Of a DNA stretch of 64,000 nt, positions 13,358-24,578 are shown one piece after another (the stretch's first letter is position 1; the number at the start of each line of letters is the position of its first letter). A program made the position numbers and the translations under genes. The stretch spans positions 638,686,306-638,750,305 of the forward strand of contig NC_057863.1 in NCBI RefSeq assembly GCF_019393635.1, written 5' to 3'. Below the pieces are notes generated by a model. That model made no database searches. It saw only the letters and a list, made by a program, of their open reading frames with translations, and had not been told where the DNA came from. Source of the stretch: Dromiciops gliroides. Taxonomy: Eukaryota > Chordata > Mammalia > Microbiotheria > Microbiotheriidae.

Positions 13358-13436
<79 letters not shown>

Positions 13437-13569
13437 CCTTCCCTTTCCCTGCTGTTTCAATTTCCATCATATTTCTTTCCACTCAAAACGGTCCCCACCC
13501 TCTCATCATTAGCCCTTCTTACCTCTCTCCATGTCTATTGCAATAACCTCCTTAATGATTAGTCTCCCA
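13184..13569 (+). mobile_element. L2-type LINE fragment
   Basis: Sequence around 13525-13555 reads as the L2 reverse transcriptase motif (H-V-Y-C-N-N-L-L, a form of LDYCNSLL). A TC repeat lies inside it. Confidence 0.45.
13355..13435 (+). repeat. (TC)n dinucleotide microsatellite
   Basis: About 35 TC units preceded by pyrimidine-rich DNA from about 13270. The predicted Ser-Leu proteins across it are artefacts of the repeat. Confidence 0.95.
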
Positions 13570-13753
13570 GGGGGCAACTAGGTGGCGCAGTGGATAAAGC
13601 ATTGGCCCTGGATTCAGGAGGACCTGAGTTCAAATTTGACCTCAGACACTTGACACTTACTAGATGTGAGACCCTGGGCAAGTCACTTAACCCGCATTGC
13701 CCCCCACCCAAAACAACAACGACAACAACAAAAGCAAAAAAAACCGAAAAAAC
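13570..13753 (+). mobile_element. CORE-SINE with an ACAACA-rich tail
   Basis: Duplication GATTAGTCTCCCA at 13557-13569 and 13754-13766. Confidence 0.92.
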
Positions 13754-14132
13754 GATTAGTCTCCCAAGACCAACAATGTTAGGTGATTTGCCCAAGGTCA
13801 AGCAGTCAGTGTCACAGTTGGGATTAAACTCATGTCTTTTGACTCAAGAGTGCTCTTCCCACTGTAACACACTTCCTCTTTCCATAGAGGAAGCATCTCA
13901 TTTACCTTGCCACCCCCCACTCCCACGAAAGACTCATAGTCTCTTGCCACAGGGACAGTTTTTAGTGCTTGTCCTGTGTGCAAAAATGCCTGGGCATAAC
14001 TTTAGAAAGAGATCCTTACAACAGCCAAATGTTTACAGTATGTCAGCTGTATGTGTCTGTACACATGTCACCATATGCATAGTATGTCACCCTGGGTTGT
14101 AAACATGCACTGAGTCCCTTTCAGTCTTCTTG

Positions 14133-14160
14133 AGGCAGCTAGGTGGTGCAGTGGATAGAG
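14133..14160 (+). mobile_element. CORE-SINE head fragment
   Basis: Only the first 28 or so bases (GAGGCAGCTAGGTGGTGCAG) remain; no tail or duplication is found. Confidence 0.6.
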
Positions 14161-14601
14161 TAAGTGAATCAAGAAATTTCTTCTCTCCTTTTGAAATGGA
14201 AACCCCAGGGAGGATGTCCCTGACTGGCACTGGATGGAAGTCCCAGATAGACATTGCTGGGACGTGCTTTGGGAAGGAATACCAAAGACCCTACTAGACC
14301 CTAGATTTTCTGTGATCCTGGGGGAAAGTGATGAGCTCACCCAAGCCCTTGGTTGTCATATTCAATCCAGTCCAATCCAATTCTACCCACGCCTATTAAG
14401 TGGCTACTATATTCCAGGTACTGTGTTAGGTATAGGGGATATAAAGACAGATTCTGCCCTCTAAAAGTTTCCATTCTATTGGAGACAAACAACATGTACA
14501 TAGGTGAGTACATAACAGATGTATACAAAGAAAATGAAAAGTAATTTGTTAAGGAAGAGCCTAAATAGGAAGGGAGGGAGAACAGGAAAGGTCTTGTGGG
14601 G

Positions 14602-14748
14602 TTTTTTTTATTGTTTGTTTTTTGAGGCAATAAGGCTAAGTGACTTGCCCAGGGTCACACAGCTAGTTAATGCCTGAGGCTGGATTTGAACTCAAGTTAT
14701 CCTGATTCCAGGGTCATTGCTCTATCCACTGCACCACCTTGTTGCCCC
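14602..14748 (-). mobile_element. CORE-SINE
   Basis: More diverged than most (CACCTTGTTGCCCC end). No clear duplication. Confidence 0.85.
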
Positions 14749-14919
14749 TATAATATAGGGGACCCTTGAGCTGTAGAAACTAAGAACCCTAAAGAAAATA
14801 AGGTTGAGAGACAGGGGGCACAGTGGAGAATGTTATGGCTCTGGGATCTAAGAAGACCTGGATTCAAATCCTACCACTGTCACTTACTACCTGTGTGACT
14901 TTGATCTACCCATGTTGCC

Positions 14920-15086
14920 TTTCTTTTCTTTTCTTTTTTTTTTGGGGGGGGTGAGGGAATTGGGGGTTAAGTGACTTGTCCAGGGTCACACAGCTAGTAA
15001 ATATTGAGTGTCTGAGGCTGGATTTGAACTCGGGTCCTCCTGACTCCAGGGCTGGTGCTCTATCCAATGCACCACCTAGCTGCCCC
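14920..15086 (-). mobile_element. CORE-SINE
   Basis: Tail of TTTTC units. An extra fragment of the SINE head (CCACCTAGCTGGCCC) follows at 15090-15106. It is embedded in an old plus-strand MIR (about 14811-15215). Confidence 0.85.
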
Positions 15087-16344
15087 TGGGCCACCTAGCT
15101 GGCCCACCTGTGTGACTTTGGACCAAGATCTTAAGCTATCTAAGCCTCAGTTTCTTGATCTGTCAAATGAGAGGGTTCGATGAGATGGCCTCTAAGGACC
15201 CTTCCATCTTCAAATTTTAAGAGACAGAGGTGAGGAGGGAGACCATTTCAGGCAGAGGAGATTTTATAAAATACTTGTTTCAAAAGTGAGAACATCACTG
15301 TGCTCATTCAAGCATGAAATCCCATCAGCTAGATGGTCCTGTTATTAGATACTCATTAAGGTTTGGGTTTTTTTATTGAAAATTCACTTAAATTCCCCAT
15401 CATATGAGCTTTGTGAGCCAGCTTCCCATTCTGATTAGCTCCAAGGCACCTTCCCCCTCTCTGCTTCTATGTGCTAGGACCAACAGTGTCCCTCATATAA
15501 GTACAGTGATCATGAAATCCCTTCCCCATAGCCCCTGGTGCTCCCTTGCTGCTGTCCCTCAGCGTAATTCATCTCTGATTCATCTTGGCCCAAGCACTCC
15601 CCCGAGCTGGGCGATCGGAGCCCAACAGCCTCTTTAATCAGAGAGCTTTCACTTCTAAGTCTAATGATTACAGCTTTGGGAAACTGAGCAAGCATATTAA
15701 GAGGTGACTGGAAGTTTTTCTGCCTGAGGGAAGGCTCATTGACTTAAAATTGGCTTCCACTCTGAGGTTTATTAGCACAGTAAAGGCTTCAGAGGGAGCT
15801 TTCATTCAAGCCTGGGTGGATCTTGTTTCCCCCTTTAAAAACAGATTCTAGAGATCAATCCAGCAACAAACATTGATTCAATGAGCCCGCCACTGAGGAC
15901 AGATACTAAGTCACAAATGACACAGCTTTTACCCTGGGGGAGCCTACATTCTCTTTGGGGAAGGGGAGGACACAATGTATATACACAAATAAATGTATCT
16001 AGAAAAAAACACAATAATAAAAGGGAGTAACATTGAACGCAGAGACCTGGTGGGCAGCCGGAAATTGGGGGAAGCCCCTGTAAACCTCAAAAGAACAGCA
16101 CTTTCCTCTTTAGCTAATGGCCCCTGAATCTCTGGTCGGCGATTCTTCACCATTTCCATGAGCAGCTGCCAAAAGAGCCCATGGAAATAGGCCACTCAAT
16201 TGGAAAGATCTAAGTTCTCCCCATTGCTCAGCCTCAGTGTCTGGTTTATGGCACAGAAACAGAATGGAAGCCCTCCCCTGGGAGAGTCAGCCTGGTAGTG
16301 CAAGCTGGGAGAGAAGTAGCTCCGAGGATGTGCAGGAAATATAG

Positions 16345-16407
16345 ATACATAGGTAGGTAGGTAGATAGATAGATAGATAGATAGATAGGCAGATAGATAG
16401 ATGATAG
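16345..16407 (+). repeat. (GATA)n array, left segment
   Basis: GATA/GGTA units directly abut the first solo LTR. The last five bases (GATAG) recur right after the LTR as its target duplication. Confidence 0.9.
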
Positions 16408-16889
16408 TGTGAGAAAATGGGTAGTTGTCTCCTCTCAATGTGGATATAACAGTCAGTCATACTCCTCCTGACCAGTTTGTAGGACAAAGGTCTCAGATCC
16501 CCTCCTCCCCAGGTTAGCAAGGTCACATGGTTCAAGGAACCCTGGTCTCAATAAGGTCCATTCCAGAGTTGTGTCCATATAAGGAAGTATAAGGTCCACT
16601 CCTGAGTTATGCCCATACAAGGAAGAGGGGTGGGAATACTATGTTCTGATTAGCTAGTTTTTGCGTGTAGATTGTAACCCTTGAGTAATCGGACCAGTGA
16701 TGAAAAAGGGGAGGGTCCATTCACATTAGGGACTAGGGTATAAAACTGGGCCTGTGAGCCGCCTTTCTGGGCACCCACTAGCTTCACACTAGGGTACCTC
16801 CTTCTCATGAGAAGAAAATAAAGAGCCTTTGTCACTTCGTTGCTGAGTTCCTGAGAATTATTGAGAAGAGGATGGATTTTTCCCTCACA
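16408..16889 (+). mobile_element. solo LTR of an endogenous retrovirus (LTR 1)
   Basis: 482 bases with matching inverted ends (TGTGAG at the left, CTCACA at the right), a TATAAAA box at 16739-16745 and an AATAAA signal at 16817-16822, in the order expected for U3-R-U5. The flanks are GATAG on both sides, a 5-bp target duplication. U3 contains two tandem copies of a roughly 36-bp unit (about 16549-16622), the first with a CCATATAAGG CArG box. No internal retroviral sequence is present, so this is a solo LTR. Confidence 0.8.
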
Positions 16890-17144
16890 GATAGATAGAT
16901 ATATAAATAGATAGGCAGATAGGCAAATAGGCAGATAGATAGATAGGTAGGTAAGTAGATAGATAGGCAAATAGGCAGATAGGTAGGTAGATAGATGGAT
17001 AGATAGGTAGACAGATGATAGGTAGGTAGGTAGATAGGGTGACAGATAAGCAGATAGATAAATAGATAGGAAGATAGATAGGTAGGTAGGTAGGTAGCTA
17101 GCTAGCTAGCTGGGTAGATGGATGGATGGATGGATGGATGGATG

Positions 17145-17213
<69 letters not shown>

Positions 17214-17218
17214 GAAGT
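16890..17218 (+). repeat. (GATA)n array, middle segment
   Basis: GATA with GGTA, GGCA and GATG variants and a short GCTA run near 17097-17110. The right part (17145-17211) is an almost pure GATA run. It lies between two solo LTRs. Confidence 0.9.
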
Positions 17219-17802
17219 TGTGGGGGAAATGGGGTAGGGGGTTTGGGATAGGGGTAGGGGTTTGGGGTCCTCAGGAATTCCTCTCTAAAGAATTATATCC
17301 TCTTACACACAAATAAGATAGTAGTTTGTTTAGAGGCTGGGGAAGAGAAACCAAGAGAGAAATCCTTGGACTTCTCATGGGGAGAAGGCATGGCACAGAG
17401 CATGGTTCTGAGATACCAATCTCCTCAAGCAGGAGAGAGGCAGATACTTTTATAGAGGTCCAATGGTGGTCCAATAAGGTGATTGTCTGACTGTGGAAAG
17501 TTCCCCTATTGAGGGAGGACCATCCCCAACTGGTGGTGACTGGAGGAGTTGGGTGAGGGGTGGCTGTGCATCTCTCAAGCCATCTCTCTGCTCCTCAGGC
17601 CACAAAGGCAGCAACCACACCTAATCTTATCTCCCCAGGGGTGAGGGAGACTGGAATGAAGGGTGGTGGTCCCGAAGCTAGCTCTGTCACGATCTGGTTC
17701 CACTTATCTCTTTAGGTGTGTCTGTCCTTTGGTTTAGTTTCTCAAGGAGAAGGTTCTTTGATGTACCCCAGAGAACTTCTGGGGTGCTCTGGGTCCATAA
17801 CA
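17219..17802 (-). mobile_element. second, unrelated solo LTR (LTR 2)
   Basis: 584 bases with TG...CA ends on the minus strand (TGTTATGG start, CCCCCACA end). It has a TATAAAA box (plus-strand 448-454 of 17 kb) with two CCAAT-type boxes just upstream. The U5 end is C-rich. It differs in sequence from LTR 1 and lies in the opposite orientation. A target duplication is not clear because the flanks are themselves microsatellite. Confidence 0.7.
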
Positions 17803-17804
17803 GG

Positions 17805-17881
<77 letters not shown>

Positions 17882-17972
17882 GGATGGATGGATGGATGGA
17901 TGGATGGATGGATGGATAGATAGGTAGGTAGGTAGACAGATGATAGGTAGGTAGGTAGGTAGATAGATAGAA
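17803..17972 (+). repeat. (GATA)n/(GGAT)n array, right segment
   Basis: A GATA run to about 17880, then a GGAT run to about 17918, then mixed GGTA/GATA units. It continues the array interrupted by the two LTRs. Confidence 0.9.
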
Positions 17973-18219
17973 GTATAAGTATTACATGTATACATATGTA
18001 AAATATAGATAGAGATTGGATCTATGATTTTACACATATGTGTATATGACAGACAGTACACATGTATACTGAATGTATATTATACACACATACACACACA
18101 TAGGAATGGATGGATAGAGAGATAGAGACTGGTCCTGTGGTCTTATAATATACATATGCATATACACATATATGCTATATGTGTGTGTATGTTTATAATA
18201 TATAACATGCGTATGTGAC

Positions 18220-18475
18220 AGGCAGCTAGGTGGCTCCATAGTACATACAGCACTGGGCCTGGAGTCAGGAAGACTCATCTTCATGAGTTCAAATCTGACC
18301 TCAGACGTACACAAGCTATGTGACTCTGGGCAAGTCATTTAACCCTGTTTGCCTCAGTTTCCCCATCTGTAAAATGAGCTGGAAAAGGAAATGGCAAACC
18401 ATTCCAGTTTCTTTGCCAAGAAATCCCCAAATGGAGTCATGAAGAGTCTGACAGGATGGAAAAATGACTGAACAG
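18220..18475 (+). mobile_element. MAR1-like longer SINE
   Basis: Near full length from CAGCTAGGTGGCT to GAAAAATGACTGAACAG. Confidence 0.85.
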
Positions 18476-18980
18476 CGTGTGACTTGTAAGGCAGGACTGA
18501 AACCTAGGTCTTCCTGGCTCCAGAGCCAATACTCTACCCCTGAGAAGTTATCAGGGCCCCTCTATTTTCCACTTTATCCTGTTCCTAACTCACAAGGGTC
18601 TTTGGGATATTTGTCAGTACTAGGGAGTGACATTTTGCACAATTCCTTGCATGGCTTGTTCCCTTTGAGAACATCATCATTCATCCTATCCCTTCCGATT
18701 TCCACTGCCCTCCCAGTAACCTGCTTCCCAGATTCTTCTCCTGGAGAATCCTCCCCTGGCCTAAGTCACTGTTCTGTGACCACTGACACTCTCCTTGGCT
18801 CACCCTTTGCTTGTTGTTGTTGTTCAATCATATTTCAGTTGTCATCTAGTAGACATGTAGCCAGCTGTGCTCTCTTTCTTTTGTTCAGTCATTTTTCAGT
18901 CATATCTGACTCTCCATGACCCTGTTTGAGGTTTTCTTGGCGAAGATACTGGAGTGGTTTGCCATTTCCTTCTCCAGCTC

Positions 18981-19131
18981 TTTTTTTTTTTTTTTTGCAG
19001 GCAATGGGGGTTAAGTGACTTGCCCAGGGTCACACAGCTAGTAAGTGTCAAGTGTCTGAGGCTGGATTTGAACTCAGGTCCTCCTGAATCCAGGGTGGGT
19101 GCTTTAACCACCGTGCCATCTAGCTGCCCCC
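18981..19131 (-). mobile_element. CORE-SINE inside a MAR1-like SINE
   Basis: Duplication TCTCCAGCTC at 18971-18980 and 19132-19141 lies within the host element's conserved TTCTCCAGCTCATTTTACAG block. Confidence 0.92.
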
Positions 19132-19187
19132 TCTCCAGCTCATTTTACAGGTGAGGAAACTGAAGCCAAAAGATTAAGTGACTTGGG

Positions 19188-19330
19188 TGGATAGAGCACC
19201 AGCCCTGGAGTCAGGAGTACCTGAGTTCAAATCCAGCCTCAGACACTTGACACTTACTAGCTGTGTGACCCTGGGCAAGTCACTTAACCCCAATTGCCTC
19301 ACTAAAAAAAAAAAAAGCAAAAACAAAAAC
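19188..19330 (+). mobile_element. CORE-SINE, head slightly truncated
   Basis: Duplication AAGATTAAGTGACTTGGG at 19170-19187 and 19331-19348. Also inside the MAR1-like host. A further SINE head fragment follows at 19346-19368. Confidence 0.9.
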
Positions 19331-20199
19331 AAGATTAAGTGACTTGGGGGCAGCTAGGTGGTGCCTAGCTAGCCAGGAAGTTGCCTGAACTCTCCTGAGT
19401 TTCCCTCAGAAACAACATTAAATCAAGCCTCTAAATGGATTCTGGAACTACAGAACCTACAAAAAGATAGAGAGACACAATCTTCCAACTTGAGATAATT
19501 TAGAAGACTTCAGGAAAGGTCTGTCTCACTTGGGCAAAAGGAAAGCACAGCTCAGTGCAGGGCAGAGGGTGTCTGGGCAAGTCAGCAGGAGGCTCCTGGG
19601 CACAGCACAGAGCAGCATCTGAGGCCCCTTGGTCCTGGCTCAGCAGGCTGGTGGCACAGCAGGCCAGTTGTGAGACCTGCCAGCCCCAGCTGAGAGGGCA
19701 AACTTCCAACTAGAGAACCACTCACTGGACAGTTGAAACTAGGCCAAGCCATCCTAGCATAGGGAGAAAGCCCAGGGCAGTGAGGAATCCACAAGTCACA
19801 GAGGCTTCAGGGCAGAAAGTCAGTGCATAGGCCCCTATCCCTCAGCACAAGAAGCTTGCAACAGTGGCCCCTGTGCCCCTGGAGCAGACCTTAACTTTAA
19901 AAGTCAAAATATAGGCTACAATATGAGTAAGAAACAGAAAAGGACCCTTACCATTGAGAGCTTCTATGGTGATAGGGAAGACCAAAAGGCAAATTCAAAT
20001 GAGGACAATACTATCAAAATGCCTACATGTGAAGCCTCAAGGAGGAAGAAAAATTGGTCTCAAGATCAAAAAGTCTTCTTGGAAGAGCTCAAATAGGATT
20101 TAAAAAATCAAATGAGAGGTAGAAGAAAAATAGGAAAAATGAGAGAAATAAGAATTACACAAGAAAATTATGAAAAGAGTTAATAGCTTGGAAAAGGAA

Positions 20200-20347
20200 T
20201 TTGATTTCTTTTTTGAGGCAATGAGGATTAAGTGACTTGCTCAGGGTCACACAGCTAGTAAGTGTCAAGTGTCTGAGGCTGGATTTGAACTCAGGTCCTC
20301 CTGAATCCAGGGCTGGTGCTTTATTTACTACGCCATATAGCTGCCCC
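20200..20347 (-). mobile_element. CORE-SINE inside the HAL1-like element
   Basis: Exact 18-bp duplication AATAGCTTGGAAAAGGAA at 20182-20199 and 20348-20365. Confidence 0.93.
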
Positions 20348-20484
20348 AATAGCTTGGAAAAGGAAGCACAAAAATTGGCTGAAAACAATTCATTAAAAAA
20401 TACAATTGGCCAAATGGGGAACCAAATTCCAGAATTCTGAAACTGAAGAAGAAAATAATGCAAGGAGTTAGAAAGAAACAATTT

Positions 20485-20531
<47 letters not shown>

Positions 20532-20670
20532 TGTGTGTGAGGCAATTGGGGTTAAGTGACTTGCCCAGGGCCACACAGCTAGTAAGTGTCAAGTGTCTGA
20601 GGCAGGACCTGAACTCTGGTCTTCCTCACTCCAGGACCAGTCCTCTATCCACTGAGATACCTAACTGCCC
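20485..20670 (-). mobile_element. CORE-SINE whose tail is a (CA)n repeat
   Basis: The SINE body is at 20539-20670. In place of a poly-A tail it has a (TG)n/(CA)n run at about 20485-20538. AAAGAAA occurs on both sides (20472 and 20671). Confidence 0.85.
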
Positions 20671-20956
20671 AAAGAAAATATTTAAATATCATGGAGCCAC
20701 AGTCAGAATTACACAGGACCTGACAGCTTTAACATTAAAGGATTGGAAGGCTAGGAATATGATATTCTAGAAGGCAAAGGAGCTTGGATTGCATCCAAGA
20801 ATCAACTACCCAACAAAATTGAGCATTATCTTTCAGGGGAAAAGATGAACATTCAATAAAATAGTAGACTTTCAAGGTTTCCTGATGAAAATACCAGAAC
20901 TGAACAGAAAATTTGATCTTCAAATACAGGACTCAAAAAAACTATGAAAAGGTAAA

Positions 20957-21110
20957 GATGGGGTAGCTAGGTGGCACAGTGGATAGAGCACCAGCCCTGG
21001 ATTCAGGAGGACCTACATTCAAATCCAGCCTCAGACACTTAACACTTACTAGCTGTGTGACCCTGGGTAAGTCACTTAACCCCAATTGCCTCACCAAAAA
21101 AAAAAAAAGG
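20957..21110 (+). mobile_element. CORE-SINE inside the HAL1-like element
   Basis: Third SINE in this host; full head to A tail, short duplication around GGTAAA. Confidence 0.88.
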
Positions 21111-22165
21111 GGTAAACAGGAAGAAAAAAGTTATTCAGTAAGTTTAAACTGTTTACATCCCTATATGGGAAGAACTGTATCTCTATTTCAGCAGATAGAA
21201 GGAGCATGCATAGAGGGTATAGATATAAATTAACTATTTTTTTTTGTTTTTTTATTTTTTGAGATTTTTTCCTTTTGTTCTAATTCTTTTTTCACAGCAC
21301 AACTAATGCAGAAATATGTTTAAAGTCATTGTACATATATAACCTATATCAGATTGCTTTCTCTCTTGGGGAGGGGAAGAAGGGAGGGAAGGAGAAAAAT
21401 TTGGAACTCAAAATCTTATCAAAACAAATGTTGAAAATGATCTTTACATGTAACTGGAAAATAATAAAATACCTTTATGATTAAAAAATAAAATTTAGAA
21501 ATTTAAAAAAAAACAAGAAAAAAAGAAAATCAGGTCTTCTCCTGTCTTGATGACCCAAATTTAGCTTCTTCCTTCCTGCTGAGAATCTGCTGCTTTTACC
21601 TTCAGAGATAACACAGCTCGTAATAATAATAATATCCACTGGCATTTATATAACCCTTTAACGTTTATAGATCAGTTTAAATCTCTTCTCTCACTTGAGC
21701 CTTGCTGCAACCCCGGGAGGCAGGAATAATAGCTATTATTAACTCCATTTACTAGATGAGGAAAGTGAGGCTCCCAGACGGTTAATGATTTGCCTGTGGA
21801 TGTAGAGAACGTGCAGGATTGGTTCCCAGGTCTTTCTCATTCCCAACCCAGCATTCTATTGACTACAGCCAATTGCCTTTAAGTGAGAAACAGGACTGTG
21901 CAGAGGCAAAGGAAGGCTCTGAAGGCCAGGCTGACCTGGGAGTTAGGAAGCCCTAGTTTCAACACCATCCTCCTCTCTTCTGTCACTTCCTAGCCCTCTG
22001 ACCTGGGCAAGCCATTTAAAATTCACTTTCCTCATGTGTAAAATGGGAGCTCTCAAGGAGGAATTTACCAGTGGACTTGGAGACAGGAAAATTAATCCTC
22101 AAATCCCATCTCTGATTCTTCTTCATCTGTGAAATGGGGACCATGATATCTGTTAGGACTTCTCT

Positions 22166-22328
22166 TGGGCAGCTAGGTGGTGCAGTGGATAGAGCACCGG
22201 CCCTGGATTCAGGAGGACCTGAGTTCAAATCCGGCTTCAGACACTTTACACACTTATTAGCTGTGTGACCCTGGGCAAGTCACTTAACCCCAATTGCCTT
22301 ACAAAAAAAAGAAAGAAAGAAAAAAAAA
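22166..22328 (+). mobile_element. CORE-SINE
   Basis: Imperfect duplication AGGACTTCTCT / AGGACTTATCT; A/G-rich tail. Confidence 0.9.
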
Positions 22329-22759
22329 AGGACTTATCTACTCACAGGGTTCTTGAGAGAGGCAAATGAGACAATTGAAGGGAGTGAGCTTAACATACAT
22401 TATGGTTCAATAAAAATGTCAGTTACTATGATCAGAAACACTGTAACATGTCAGAGAAGCTGGGTTTAAATCTTGATTTTGCCACTTCCACCTTTGTGAC
22501 CTTGGACAAGATTCCTTTGTCTCTTCGTGCTTCAGTTTCCTCTGCAAAATGAGGCAGATGGATTAGATGATCAGTCTGTCAGGTCTCTTATAACTCCAGA
22601 CCTATGATCAGCTAAGTGGTATAGTGGAGAGAGGACTAGGTTGGAGTCAGGAAGACCTGAGTTCAAGTTCAGCTTCACACCAGCTGTGTGACCCTGGGCG
22701 AGTCACTTAACCTTTGTTTGCTTCAGTTTCCTCACATGTAAAAAGGGGGTTAATAGCAC

Positions 22760-23290
22760 CTATCATGCTCTTCCTCCTCTGTTCCAATTACTCACTTCTC
22801 TGGTTTCTTTTAAATCCCAACTAAAATCCCACCTTCTACAGGAAGCCTTCCCCACCCCCTCCTAATTCGAGTGCTTTTGCTCTTTCAATGATCTCTTCAG
22901 CCTATATATAGCTGGGTCTGAAGTCAGAAAGATTCATTTTCTTGAGTTCAAATCTGGCCTCAGACATATACTAGCTGTGTGACCCTGAGCAAGTCACTTA
23001 ACTCTGTCTGCCTCAGTTCCTCATCTGTAAAATGAGCTGGAGAAGAAAATGGCAAACCGCTTCAGTAACCTTGCCAAGAAAACCCCAAATGGGCTCACGA
23101 AGAGTTAAACACCACTGAAAGAACTTGATAATTGTATATTTTTGTTTGCATGTTGTCTCCCCCATTAAATTGGAAACTCCTTGAGGGCAGGAACTGTCTT
23201 TTTGCCTCTTTTTGTATCCCCAGTGCTTAGCACAACCTCTAGCCACAGCCTGACATATAGTAGGTACTTAATAAATGTTTATTGACTGAC
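22760..23290 (+). mobile_element. L2-type LINE 3' end with a MAR1-like SINE inside
   Basis: ORF2 end at 22770-22900 and 3' UTR at 23130-23290 (TTGAGGGCAGGAACTG, then ATAGTAGGTACTTAATAAAT). The SINE at 22915-23125 separates the two halves. Confidence 0.65.
22915..23125 (+). mobile_element. MAR1-like longer SINE inside L2
   Basis: Core near 22970-23010, then AATGAGCTGGAGAAGAAAAT and AAAACCCCAAATGGGCTC. Confidence 0.8.
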
Positions 23291-23868
23291 CGAATGAAAG
23301 GATTGTTGTGATGAGATAATATTTATAAAGTGCTCTATAAATATTAGGTCTTATTATGAATATCAGCTATCAGAAAGCTCCTCAGCTCTGCTCATATGTA
23401 GAACTACCTGCCTTGGGGGGACATATTGGGGCTGGTGTCAGCCCATGCCTTTCTGAAGTTGTAGGCCACAAAAAGTCTGGAATCAACCATTTGAACATGA
23501 CCAACAATTGGGTTGTGTTTTCTCTGAGGGTTGAGTTGAGAATCATGTATTTTGCCTCACAGCATTCTCTTCCCTGCTGATATCAGTGATTTTATTTAAG
23601 TTATAAATAGGACCAAGGATAGAAAAAAAGAAACCCTCCAATATTTCATCTTTTTTTACTCTGACCTTATAAAGTCAAGCCTGAGTCACAGAACAGGAAG
23701 AGGCAGGAAGGGGCAAGTTTTCATTCCATTCAAACGCCCCTCATTCCTTGTCATGTTCAAAAGCATCACATGCCAGGCCCTCCTCCTCAGGGGTGCGGGA
23801 GTCTCCTGCAGGCACAGGGACTAGGTAAGCGATCATGGAAGAATGCAGCTCCCTTTTGGGAGAAACCC

Positions 23869-23874
23869 TTTATT
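23869..23874 (-). terminator. GABRD: candidate GABRD polyadenylation signal (AATAAA)
   Basis: This is the first canonical minus-strand AATAAA after the GABRD stop, giving a 3' UTR of roughly 0.8 kb if used. No strong GU-rich element is obvious after it. Confidence 0.3.
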
Positions 23875-24181
23875 ACATCCAAGGGCCAGAGATCAGCAAA
23901 GATTGTTGGGTATGTTTTTTTTTCTTTTAAACATTTAATCCAAGATACACAATAACCACAGTGAGAACCCCCAGGCCCCCTCCCTTACCAGGCACAACCC
24001 CAAAGAATCATCCTGTGGATCTAAAAACCCAAACCTCCCACAGGGTGCTCAGTCACCCAGAAGTCAGGAGGTCAGACCCAAAGTCAGAAAGGAATGAGTG
24101 GCACTGGCAAAATCATCTAGGTGGTTGGGAGGAATGATTTCTCTTTTCTGTGCCTCAGTTTCTTCCTCTGTAAAATGGGGG

Positions 24182-24187
24182 TTTAAT
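24182..24187 (-). terminator. GABRD: candidate GABRD polyadenylation signal (ATTAAA variant)
   Basis: Minus-strand ATTAAA about 470 bp past the stop codon. A canonical AATAAA lies farther on at 23869-23874 (about 780 bp past the stop) and another at 23591-23596. Which is used cannot be told from sequence alone. Confidence 0.2.
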
Positions 24188-24540
24188 GCTCTTTACAGTA
24201 CCCTCCAGGTTTCCAGAAACATTTCCTGCTGCTATGATCCCATTTGATCATCCTGGGTGGCTTAGCATTTGGAGTTCGCTCTGCAGGACCAGTGTGAGGA
24301 GTAAACTGAGGATTCCAGAAATAGAAAGATGTTCATCTGCCTGGTCAATAGTGAGCTGAGCCAGAAGTTTCAAAAGTTTTCTCCTCCCACTTTGGGGATT
24401 TCTTCCCCTTCCACTTAAAAAACTAAAAGGTCAGAAGTATAAACCAGACCAGAGGTCTAGTGTCTCTTCCGTAGCAGTGAGGTGCAAACTGGGCTGGAGT
24501 GTACAAAAGCTGCACCCACTAGCTCCAGAAGATTTGAATT

Positions 24541-24544
24541 TGTG

Positions 24545-24578
<34 letters not shown>

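Larger units (their letters stand above)
18876..19348 (-). mobile_element. MAR1-like longer SINE carrying two short SINEs
   Basis: Host fragments at 18876-18980, 19132-19187 and 19331-19348. The two short SINEs entered at different points of the same host. Confidence 0.75.
19376..21515 (+). mobile_element. HAL1-like half-LINE retrotransposon, broken
   Basis: A GC-rich 5' leader (19376-19920) is followed by an ORF1-like frame starting near 19924 (MSKKQKRTLTIESFYGDRED) that soon meets stop codons, then Lys/Glu-rich coiled-coil remnants and a 3' end with an A-rich tail near 21465-21515. No reverse transcriptase (ORF2) region is seen, as expected of HAL1 elements. Three SINEs interrupt it (20200-20347, 20485-20670, 20957-21110). 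The family name is my inference from the architecture. Confidence 0.55.

Noticed and set aside
12912-13562. 216-residue Ser/Leu-rich frame
   Set aside because: It crosses a TC microsatellite and degenerate L2 DNA; low complexity and no recognisable domain.
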